20,324 bases of DNA from a virus. Location of the stretch: positions 1-20,324 of IMG/VR virus record IMGVR_UViG_3300030450_002456; one strand, written 5' to 3'. The stretch's first letter is position 1, and each line of letters opens with the position of its first letter. Below, piece after piece: positions 10,001 to 15,574 of the stretch. The notes under the pieces are model-generated. The model had not been told where the DNA came from. It worked only from the letters and a program-made list of their open reading frames with translations, and did no database searches. Both the position numbers and the translations under genes were made by a program.

Positions 10001-10970
10001 TTTCTAAATTTGGAGGAGTTAAAGGATTTTGTTTTATAACTGTTGCATCTCTTTCTTTAGCAAACTCTTTATATTGTATTGCCGAACCAATAACTCCATC
10101 TTTATAAACAACATATTTAGTGTGTATATTGAAACTAGGAGTACCATTTTTAGATACTTGAATATTTATTTTTTTAGGTTCACTTATATTATCAGTCCAA
10201 AATAATAAATTATCTATTATATTTATACCTGTAATATGTCTTTCTTGTGTAAAATTTAAAATTCTTTTACTTTTGAAAGTTATTACATCGCCAGCTACAC
10301 CACCGGTAAAAGTATAATGTGCATAATTTGATGGTCTAGCATAAATCTCATATTGCGTACCAGCTGAATTCGTATTTACACTATCAACAACAAAAGGTCC
10401 TCCAAAATCATCAATTAAGTTACCATTATTATCAATTATTTGACCACTATTAGTTGTCATAATTAAATCTTGATTTGGTATTATACCTACGTTGCTCAAT
10501 GTACCATCTAACAACATGCCCTCTCTTATATTTTCGTATATATTGATATTGGTAGGTGCACTTATAAAAGAACTACCAGAACCAGTAAATTGAGAAAAAG
10601 TTGCTATTGGAAAATTTAAGTTAAAATCTACTTCATATACATCTACAAAAACAGGTATAGCACCACCACTTTCACTATACTCTACTATCATATCTTTTGC
10701 AATACCATTAAACTTATTGCATCTTATAAAATAATAGATTTTATTACTTTTCTCATTAGTTATAGATCCTACAACTTCTCCTCCACTTGGCGTTAAAGAA
10801 TTTGTAGCTAAAATATTTCCTCTAACAGACTGCACAGCACCAACATTTGAACCTTCTGAAGTAGAAACTTCAATGTTCATTGCTCTTCTATATTCTCCGT
10901 CTGGTACTAGTCTTTCATCAAGGTCTAGATTCATTCTACCCTTAATAAAGTTCTGCTTTAACTCTGGCAT
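4065..10970 (-). CDS. Giant tail muzzle/nozzle (tail stabilisation) protein with Cys-rich C-terminal extension
   Basis: This 2301-residue protein is the largest in the window. The N-terminus, with KGRMNLDLDERLVPDGEYRR and STSEGSNVGAVQSVRGN, matches the pattern I associate with the tail stabilisation or muzzle proteins of Bacteroidota phages (role like P22 gp10 or T7 gp12). The long middle is beta-rich with many Asn, Trp and Tyr. Residues about 1555-1730 read like a continued beta-propeller (LHAREQDLIALCEDKILRIL, then DRSRGVVLKM). From 1859 to 2016 lie four GCTD Cys-rich repeats, and the last 285 residues are Ser/Thr/Asn/Pro-rich and end in Cys. T7 gp12 is about 794 residues, so this is nearly three times that. 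The gene starts 3 bases after the 401-residue ring-like gene, fitting neck-to-tail order. I infer that the core forms the tail tube tip and the extension faces the host. Confidence 0.72.
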   Translation of the reverse strand: MPELKQNFIKGRMNLDLDERLVPDGEYRRAMNIEVSTSEGSNVGAVQSVRGNILATNSLTPSGGEVVGSITNEKSNKIYYFIRCNKFNGIAKDMIVEYSESGGAIPVFVDVYEVDFNLNFPIATFSQFTGSGSSFISAPTNINIYENIREGMLLDGTLSNVGIIPNQDLIMTTNSGQIIDNNGNLIDDFGGPFVVDSVNTNSAGTQYEIYARPSNYAHYTFTGGVAGDVITFKSKRILNFTQERHITGINIIDNLLFWTDNISEPKKINIQVSKNGTPSFNIHTKYVVYKDGVIGSAIQYKEFAKERDATVIKQNPLTPPNLEMYRDINARGVVFGVTDFINFSESVLDNPNAVTQGSSPIYEIEPFVTGTTVEIPFANSIPDFEIGDILLLTDESSILTIPQVFTDGKIRVVVTNKDTNALTLTVKILSFKKDFFPYSVDANGDPDQNWAICLEQSKSLFEFKFPRFAYRYKYQDGEYSSFSPFSEIAFLAGSFKYSAKEAHNLGMINQIRFIKILDFVPDGIPPGVIEIDILYKESNSPNVYTVKTIKEGDPEWLEYGHTTSQAPWTGQTKGAIQLESEVIYATVPSNQALRPWDNVPRLAKAQEISANRVIYGNYVEGYNMQWNNNTPNVNIQTYVKSKDLSNDLTKEVAHLMGEPSIKSLRTYQVGIIYKDDFGRETPVFTNEKASFNIAKSLANDYNSLSVQSKNPPPSWADSYKFFIKETSNEYYNLALDRWYDAQDGHIWLSFPSAERNKVDEDTYLILKKRHDVDTFVEEPARYKVIAIENEAPDWIKTERVSLGIVQINAGQTFVSADGSINYDGGDGTLNDTTREKQGMVVRIFDANATTDWFRVKNVNTSDTTVNTIKLKTSFGVDVTATTFGGAASVSPGTKAEVAQEKVHNKPEFQGRFFVKIKQDSTLLTNIDTGKSDLGSQFTVLQEQKQYYIKSSGVDNAYCREKQWQGSNSWTDVIGFGFYIDEIERNWGNSPKKGPYPQDDGYGITNNRAGFKKSHLELSISGINDWAKEGFSMALHDSEQINFYNAMKTETSWIRWKEDPNGIVYEIRRGIAQEDAAYGHGSGIYNWSGNGSKRKFRSNKTKRIYIDLKATGWMKNAGGSYVFESNIKDFNPTWIDDNIETNSGTYWVNNNWDPTKNNNYSGSPSATNHVSIEQPTTYGNDPGYSNPNNPPTQMLSSHPNGTTYNDTKVQNNNKFYNHIQIVQKYNTEADKPMSESPAVFETEPKEDIGLDIYHEMDQAFPIRLNNNNNELFVPIGSEVRIDHPDGLLQTWKDLAPATPWTIDISDGDNKVIISANVSNFVSPGDTIQNSSNLIPTVFPAGTFIESISDDGLELTMSEVADGSYTNQPITITKVTLPKVKMWNDNRITLDCKIIGSGYNSGSASPPGFSYDNIFIPWSLAHNPSLGLNSPNGIIFDKIGGGTITASIFTNDINYFTGIFPNNNGFLEIILHRNVWNSKIDLNWFNCYSFGNGVESNRIRDDFNAVIMDKGPRVSTTLAKRYRETRKANSLIYSGIYNSSSGVNNTSEFIAAEKITKDLNPRHGSIQKLHAREQDLIALCEDKILRILSNKDALYNADGNPQLVATDKVLGQATPMGGEYGISKNPESFASQAYKAYFTDRSRGVVLKMDSNGVVPISDHGMKDYFADELRNTTRAIGSYDDKKDSYNLTLIKPDNETISFGERTNGWTSFKSFIQQGGTSLNNNYYTFSNGNIFRHHEPGPTATFYGARRDPFVDVLLNQQPDSVKSFGSLNYEGSQARIDINSTDPEYYNNEARFGWFVSSGETNLQTSDRLLFKDKEGKWFSRMKGLSTNLGNIDLKEFSFQGIDMASSMIEGVNIPGCTDPTALNFDPNATSDCSNVVGGNDTECCCYEYGCTDNQVGYFPFNPDPITGIGLDRFQNPCGTPCIDANSQPIGFAADNFDYKFDCCSPDDPTGENLTNCCNYPAILFGCTDPTAYNYYAGAVIDDGTCIYCGCTDPLALNYDVSALCDDGSCTYCTATTTVNLDVNAQPGSGFHPNIQGGTLGGGSMGATATTPGPWISNSNHIQIFDTTIQQNNIVIGCSVSSQYLPTGTEIINMSPNSVNPAIIDVFLSNLFNMAPTFLPSPGGVGQTINIDVTCGACDTFNIITQDLGDQDQGTGLWQVSYSSGSGSGNTPADTDYQNIIPGTTIPPVSYMVLNPVGANNIQASDFCIGNSTLTNTIPRTFTGGSLPPEVAFVVFEDSSNSVYTDWSNPNSPTNPNPNYNPNLTVGSLSNTVNVIVALNPVPMPNSDLVLELDIDFC
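4923..5396 (-). repeat. Four GCTD Cys-rich protein repeats in the muzzle C-terminus
   Basis: Residues 1859-2016 contain GCTDPTALNFDPNATSDC, a longer Cys-rich unit starting GCTDNQVGYFPFNPDP, then GCTDPTAYNYYAGAVIDDG and GCTDPLALNYDVSALCDDG; each of the last two is followed by a Cys and a CGC or TYC end. The underlying DNA repeats the plus-strand word gatctgtaca or close variants. The repeat type is known mainly from secreted Bacteroidota proteins. Confidence 0.85.
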
Positions 10971-10973
10971 ATA

Positions 10974-12179
10974 TTAGTGTTTTATATGTTTAGATTTACC
11001 TCTTAATACTTGAGTTAACTCTTCTAATTTTATATTTGATAATCTTAATTTTGCTTTTCTTGTTTCAGCAAATCTATCTTTCTTTAATCTAGCAATTAAA
11101 CTTTCTGGTATATTAACTCTTGTTGAAAGTATAGCGTAAGCCATATGTTTATACATAGCTTCTTCAGCGAGTTTATGAACTACCATTTCTTCATCAGTTC
11201 CTAAACCATCGCTTATATATTTTATTATTATAGTTCTTCCTTCAACATTAGAACTAAAATGTACTTTTCCGCCAATTTCATCTATAAAAAACGATCCGTT
11301 TGTTTGGGCATGTCCAGGTTCTAATCCGTATCTACCACCTAAATTTGGCCAGTAAGTATCGTCTTCATAATCGTCAACTTTGTTTGTTTCAGCAGGTGTT
11401 ATAGATTTATAATTATTCCAAGTTTCATTTTTATCTAACACATCTATTGTTATGGGTCCATTTACTACTGCTGTATTTGTGCTTTCATGAGATAAAGTAA
11501 TTGACATGTTAACAGAACTAGTAGCTTCCGTGACTGTTGATATAGTAGTTCCTGCTGGAAAATAAGGACTAACTATTTCCATACCCTCTACAAATGGATT
11601 TTTATCTGGAAAATTTTCATAACCAGGATTCGTTGTTAAATCATCCGTAGTATTATCAAAACCTAATACATGTGGAAATATCTCTATAACAGTTTGTCCA
11701 ATTTGTAAATCATCTTGTAATTGCAATTTAAAAGGAAATTGTATAATATCATTTGGTGAACCTGTACTATCAACATCTATATTATCTGTAGCAAATATAT
11801 AGTTACCATCACTATCTTGCGCTATGGAATTTGGATTTGAAGTTTTTGAAACAGGATATAATACGTGTTCTATACCAGAATCATCAGAATAAGCAAACTT
11901 AACATAATTAACATAATCTTGTGGTAATGGCATTACTAAAGATGGTGGTAGTTCTATTTCTTGTGATTTAATAGACTTTAACGTATCATAACTAAATTCT
12001 TGTAAAGCTCTTTGAGCGTAAAAAGCGACGTCAATTCTCTTAATTTTACCTATTATTTTATTTTCACCAACATATCCAATCATAAAGTTGCTAATTATAT
12101 GATCTAAAGATATAAATTGATAACTACCTAAGTTTGTTCCACTATAATAACTATGAGCTGATTCTTTTATTAACGCCAT
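10974..12179 (-). CDS. Ring or tail-tubular-type head-tail connector protein
   Basis: In this 401-residue protein, the N-terminal part (about 22-110) carries helices then AFYAQRALQEFSYDTLKSIK and ELPPSLVMPLPQDYVNYVKF. This helix-strand arrangement, with a PLPxDYVNYVK-type strand, fits the ring/tail tubular proteins that precede the muzzle gene in crAss-like and related phages. Residues about 150-250 look like an inserted beta domain (FPAGTTISTV at 207-216), and the same motif occurs in the muzzle protein. The C-terminus (about 325-401) is helical and very basic, ending GKSKHIKH. It lies between the 237-residue adaptor-like gene (1-base gap) and the muzzle gene (3-base gap), the place expected for a ring that joins neck and tail. 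The family is inferred from order and fold pattern. Confidence 0.55.
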   Translation of the reverse strand: MALIKESAHSYYSGTNLGSYQFISLDHIISNFMIGYVGENKIIGKIKRIDVAFYAQRALQEFSYDTLKSIKSQEIELPPSLVMPLPQDYVNYVKFAYSDDSGIEHVLYPVSKTSNPNSIAQDSDGNYIFATDNIDVDSTGSPNDIIQFPFKLQLQDDLQIGQTVIEIFPHVLGFDNTTDDLTTNPGYENFPDKNPFVEGMEIVSPYFPAGTTISTVTEATSSVNMSITLSHESTNTAVVNGPITIDVLDKNETWNNYKSITPAETNKVDDYEDDTYWPNLGGRYGLEPGHAQTNGSFFIDEIGGKVHFSSNVEGRTIIIKYISDGLGTDEEMVVHKLAEEAMYKHMAYAILSTRVNIPESLIARLKKDRFAETRKAKLRLSNIKLEELTQVLRGKSKHIKH

Positions 12180-12180
12180 T

Positions 12181-12894
12181 TTATTGTTTTACTTTTTGTT
12201 GAGTTATTATTTCCATTTCTTCGTTTGCTGCTGTTTGAGATAAACCTGGTTTATTTAAAACTATCCCAGCCATTTCTAATATTTTTATAACTAATAAATA
12301 TTCTTCAGAAGGATGTAATTCAAAATCTTGAGATGCACTCGCATTATACATCGCTTCACCCATAGTTATTACATATCCCCAATTAACTTTAGTTGGCTTT
12401 TTAATGTAAGTTGCAGTAACACCACTTGTTATAGTTGTTGTAGAAATTATTCTAATACCCTCTTCTCTACGTACAAACAATGGGCGTGATCTATCTGGTT
12501 TAGTTAATGGTGAGTTGTAATAGTCTAGTAACTCATCATCATTTATCTCTTGTATCTCAATACCGTCTTCTAATAAAGAAGTTTCTGCATAATATAACGT
12601 ACCCAATCTATACATGTCTGGTGGATATTGGAAAAAGTTATTTGCAAAAACTAAAGCTGTATCATATTTTTTAAATATACTTATTTTTTCATTAAGTATT
12701 TTTATCATATCAGAGTATTCAGTTTCATTACCCCGTATAGCGTTAAATTTATCTATATCATAAAAATATTGTTCAAATACAAGCATTTGTGCTTGATTAG
12801 CTAATAAATTAAATTCTTGAGGCGTTATATATCCTCTTTGTTCTTTATTTGCTAGTGCTAAAACTCTTTGATATACTGTATCTACGCTTACCAT
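12181..12894 (-). CDS. Putative head-tail adaptor protein
   Basis: The 237-residue protein has a helical N-terminal half (QRGYITPQEFNLLANQAQML and EQYFYDIDKF, about 19-50). A central strand region follows with NFFQYPPDMYRLGTLYYAE (about 86-104) and RPLFVRREEGIRIIS (about 138-152). Then comes ATYIKKPTKVNWGYV, and a helical end rich in Leu, Ile, Glu and Gln. Helices around a beta core, on a gene placed just before the ring and muzzle genes, suggest a dodecameric adaptor that binds below the portal. No named motif proves this; another neck or tail-completion protein is possible. The start at 12894 is 6 bases after the 68-residue gene, and a 1-base gap separates its stop from the next start, so the three neck genes look co-translated. 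Confidence 0.45.
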   Translation of the reverse strand: MVSVDTVYQRVLALANKEQRGYITPQEFNLLANQAQMLVFEQYFYDIDKFNAIRGNETEYSDMIKILNEKISIFKKYDTALVFANNFFQYPPDMYRLGTLYYAETSLLEDGIEIQEINDDELLDYYNSPLTKPDRSRPLFVRREEGIRIISTTTITSGVTATYIKKPTKVNWGYVITMGEAMYNASASQDFELHPSEEYLLVIKILEMAGIVLNKPGLSQTAANEEMEIITQQKVKQ

Positions 12895-12900
12895 ATTTTT

Positions 12901-13107
12901 TTATTTTCTATATTTTTCTATTAAGTCCTTTGCTTTATTTTTGTAAGGAAAAGCTTTATTTAAGGCTTCTTTTCTTTTACTGCAACCACAATCTTTTCCA
13001 GTTGCTTTAGATACTGTATCAACTACTTTTTTAATACCAGTAACCTTTGTAATTTTCTCTATTGTATCTCCTAAACCCCTTGATTTTTTATAGTCTGATA
13101 ATTTCAT
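12901..13107 (-). CDS. Small basic CGC-motif protein of unknown function
   Basis: This 68-residue protein is very lysine-rich. It carries GLGDTIEKITKVTGIKKVVD (about 11-30), then DCGC at 39-42, SKRKEALNKAFPY and a lysine-rich helix at the end. I recall similar short proteins (GLGDTIEK plus DCGC plus an ALNKAFPY-type ending) in phages and prophages of Bacteroidota, with no assigned role. The two closely spaced cysteines could bind a metal or form part of a pair in an oligomer. The predicted structure is two helices joined by the CGC turn. It is the first gene after the hairpin at 13126-13153 and sits at the start of the neck-gene cluster, which hints at a small assembly factor. That is only inference. 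Confidence 0.6.
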   Translation of the reverse strand: MKLSDYKKSRGLGDTIEKITKVTGIKKVVDTVSKATGKDCGCSKRKEALNKAFPYKNKAKDLIEKYRK

Positions 13108-13125
13108 TATATTGTATTTTTAGTA

Positions 13126-13153
13126 TTGCAACCACCCTTTCGAGTGGTTGCTT
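13126..13153 (-). other. RNA hairpin with GAAA tetraloop between two genes
   Basis: On the minus strand, GCAACCAC pairs with GTGGTTGC (13128-13135 and 13144-13151). Inside this a U-G and a C-G pair close a GAAA loop, giving a 10-pair stem in the 56-base gap between the 272- and 68-residue genes. The sequence just downstream on the minus strand (AATACTAAAAATACAATATA) has no U-run, so this is not a standard terminator in that direction. On the plus strand it would be followed by TTTACTATTTGATTATTTT. It may be an attenuator, a processing or stability element, or a terminator for antisense transcripts. Confidence 0.6.
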
Positions 13154-13163
13154 TACTATTTGA

Positions 13164-13982
13164 TTATTTTAACCTTTTTTCTACACTTTTGTAAACTTCC
13201 ATACCTTCGTCAGTTTTAAACCAAGCAGCTAAAGCTGAATATGGATGCTCTTCAAATGGAACTGTCATTAATTTTCTATCATTAGACGCCCATGAAAAAG
13301 TTCTTTGGTCTTGTGATAGTTTAATAATTCCACTTTCTGTAGCTTTAATACCCATGTTTCTAAGTTGGATATTTTCATCAGTAACTAATTCTAAGAATAG
13401 TTTAGGATTTCTTCTAGCGTATAATAACAAATCACGTTTAAGTTCTTTAGAACTCATCTGAGACACTGCAGAGCCTAACTCTACTCTCATTACCGCTTCT
13501 GCCATATCAATATCTAAGTTTTTAGCTACATTTAATGCCTCAACTTCAAACTCTAACCAATCCAATTGGTTTTCAGCTTGTTTTTCTGGTTCCCATTCAT
13601 GAAAAGTTATGTTAGCTTCTGGGTGATATAAAGAAAGAAGTTTTTGTAAAATTGTTTTTTCTCTAGTAACATGCAGAGCTCCATTTCTAAATATAATATG
13701 AGATAGTCTTTGGTCACCTAACATTTCATCAACAAAGCAAGTTTTTTGATTCTCACAATATTTTAATTCTCTTTCGTATCCCTTTTCTTCATCAAACCAA
13801 TATATATTAGCGGATTTTATAGATTTAGTTAATGGTTTTCTACGTCCTTTTAAGTAGTAAACTCTATCTTTTATTTCCCACTCTGGTTTCTTAGGTTCAA
13901 CTTTTTTTTGTTTCGGTTGTTCTATAACAACATTTGGAGTTTCCTCCATAGTTTCTTTTTTTGTTTCTTTTTTCTTTGCCAT
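13164..13982 (-). CDS. Unknown phage protein between capsid and neck genes
   Basis: This 272-residue protein starts with a Lys/Glu-rich tail of about 35 residues (MAKKKETKKETMEETPNVV) that is likely disordered. A compact region follows with RVYYLKGRRKPLTKSIKSAN and a Trp/Phe/Asp strand, then CENQKTCFVDEMLGDQRLSH (about 77-96), with two cysteines six residues apart. The second half is helical, with LKRDLLLYARRNPKLFLELV (about 181-200). The end (FSWASNDRKLMTVPF and a helix) looks like a small winged or alpha-beta domain. I do not recognise the family. The gene lies just after the capsid terminator and before the GAAA hairpin, so it may be expressed at a level different from the capsid gene. A role in the virion or its assembly fits position only. 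Confidence 0.55.
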   Translation of the reverse strand: MAKKKETKKETMEETPNVVIEQPKQKKVEPKKPEWEIKDRVYYLKGRRKPLTKSIKSANIYWFDEEKGYERELKYCENQKTCFVDEMLGDQRLSHIIFRNGALHVTREKTILQKLLSLYHPEANITFHEWEPEKQAENQLDWLEFEVEALNVAKNLDIDMAEAVMRVELGSAVSQMSSKELKRDLLLYARRNPKLFLELVTDENIQLRNMGIKATESGIIKLSQDQRTFSWASNDRKLMTVPFEEHPYSALAAWFKTDEGMEVYKSVEKRLK

Positions 13983-14004
13983 AATATAATATATAATAAA
14001 ATTA

Positions 14005-14042
14005 ATAAAAATAAAGGGCCGAGGCCGAAGCCTCGACTCTTT
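14005..14042 (-). terminator. Rho-independent terminator with UUCG tetraloop after the capsid gene
   Basis: The minus strand reads CGAGGC TTCG GCCTCG (14020-14035), a perfect 6-pair stem closed by the very stable C(UUCG)G loop. The stem extends outward by T-G and G-C pairs, one A-C mismatch, and AAAG with CTTT (14013-14016 and 14039-14042). A T-rich tail follows (ATTTTTATTAATTTTATT). It starts 14 bases after the capsid stop codon. Confidence 0.88.
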
Positions 14043-14055
14043 AAAGTATAAATGC

Positions 14056-15558
14056 TTACTGCATTAACATAAAGTTGTTTGCACCTTGAGTGATTAAACA
14101 TCTTTCTGATAACATGTGTATTTGCATTGCGTCTAACGCAGATGTAGTAGCTCCAACAGAACCAGTAACCCAAGTTTTGAATTTTCTGTTATCTGTTTGA
14201 GAAGCTCTATAACGAACGTGTAAGAAAGGTCTTTTAAGATTCTTTCCTAATTGTTGGTCATAAACTGTAGATGTACCAGCTGGAATAATAACCCCTCTGA
14301 TAGCTGCAGATGTAGCTGTATCATTAATACCACCTCTTGTAGCTTTATCATTTAAGTATCTAAAGTCTGATTTATAGAAATCATAAGAACCTCTTCTAAA
14401 TCCAGAGAAACCTAAATTAAGCGCCATATCTTCTTCGTTGTCAAATACTCCATAAGAAGTACCTCCAGCTCCGTAAGAATTCATTGAAGCTAACATGTCA
14501 TCGATTGCTAGAGACGTAGCTCTATTAACAAACATCATATTTTCTTCAATAGCACCTTGATTGTCAAACTCAGCTAAAATAGCATCAAATTCAGCTAAAT
14601 CAGTAGCAGCGTTAACACCAGTAATACCAGAAGTAACGTTACCTCTTTCAGAAATAGCGTCAAATAAACCTTGTGTACCTGCTCCACCAGCACCTAAATC
14701 AGCACCACCGTGAGACCAACCAATAACAGAAGCATCTGCTGTTTGCTCAGATTCTAGCATAGCCATTTCCATATAATCAGTAAAACGCATTCTAGTTTCA
14801 GCTTCAGCTTTTAAATACCAAAGATATCCACTAGTTCCGTCTTCAGCAGATATTTCAACCCAACCAATTCTAGATGCATCAGAACCTGATACTTCGTAGT
14901 AATCTTTCATAATAATTGGTTTGTTGCTAAAAGACTTAAATGTAGGTTCGTTAGCTCCATGTGAATCTTGAGCTGTAGCAGCGTCACTAGCAGCATAGTA
15001 AGATAATCCTTTACCCCACTCAGAACCAACAACTAATAAAGTAGATCCACCAACCGTTGTTGCGTGACCAGTTAAATCAGCTTTGTCATAAGGTTCTACT
15101 TCTATTTTTGCTGTATTTGATTCAACAACCTTACATTTAGTAACAATACCAGCACTTGCAATAAGTACAATATCATTTACTCTAACACCGTGATCAGCTA
15201 AAACAAAAGCTGGTGTAGATGAAGCGTTGTTTCCATCAATATCCGCAGTAACAGTAAACGTACCGTTTGTGTCACCTGCTGTTGCTACAGTACCTCTTAC
15301 TGAGATATGTAGTCTTGATTGTTCAGACCATACCACCTGATCAGATGTCATGCTCTCTTCAGCTCCAACTTGTGAAAGAAATCCAGATATAGTCCTAGGA
15401 CCAAATACCTCCGCTTCTTTCTCCATTAGATCTGGTAGATACTGCTGAGCCCATGTGTTGTCAGTAGTACCTGTAAAATCTAGGTAGTTTGTAGCTAGTG
15501 TTTGCTTCTGTGAAGAAGGAACACTATTCAATAAACCACCTGGGTTTGAAATTGCCAT
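14056..15558 (-). CDS. Major capsid protein
   Basis: This 500-residue protein has the layout of a HK97-fold capsid protein of crAss-like or related phages. An N-terminal arm (1-45) leads to a helix and the segment EAEVFGPRTISGFLSQVGAE (about 48-67). A beta-rich stretch at about 83-178 looks like an inserted domain. A conserved-looking core follows (YYEVSGSDASRIGWVEIS, then a long helix LKAEAETRMRFTDYMEMAML), and the C-terminal half ends in strands and a helical tail. Its place after portal and scaffold-like genes, and before a strong terminator, fits. The composition is less AT-rich than neighbours: one sampled line (14701-14760) has 28 G+C of 60, while a muzzle line (6541-6600) has 15, which fits high expression. 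The assignment rests on gene order and overall pattern, not alignment. Confidence 0.82.
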   Translation of the reverse strand: MAISNPGGLLNSVPSSQKQTLATNYLDFTGTTDNTWAQQYLPDLMEKEAEVFGPRTISGFLSQVGAEESMTSDQVVWSEQSRLHISVRGTVATAGDTNGTFTVTADIDGNNASSTPAFVLADHGVRVNDIVLIASAGIVTKCKVVESNTAKIEVEPYDKADLTGHATTVGGSTLLVVGSEWGKGLSYYAASDAATAQDSHGANEPTFKSFSNKPIIMKDYYEVSGSDASRIGWVEISAEDGTSGYLWYLKAEAETRMRFTDYMEMAMLESEQTADASVIGWSHGGADLGAGGAGTQGLFDAISERGNVTSGITGVNAATDLAEFDAILAEFDNQGAIEENMMFVNRATSLAIDDMLASMNSYGAGGTSYGVFDNEEDMALNLGFSGFRRGSYDFYKSDFRYLNDKATRGGINDTATSAAIRGVIIPAGTSTVYDQQLGKNLKRPFLHVRYRASQTDNRKFKTWVTGSVGATTSALDAMQIHMLSERCLITQGANNFMLMQ

Positions 15559-15574
15559 AATTCTTAATTTTTAA

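Noticed and set aside
13922-14173. Minus-strand frame of 83 codons across the capsid terminator
   Set aside because: It spans the terminator hairpin and overlaps the end of the capsid gene and the start of the 272-residue gene in another frame, with a low-complexity product.
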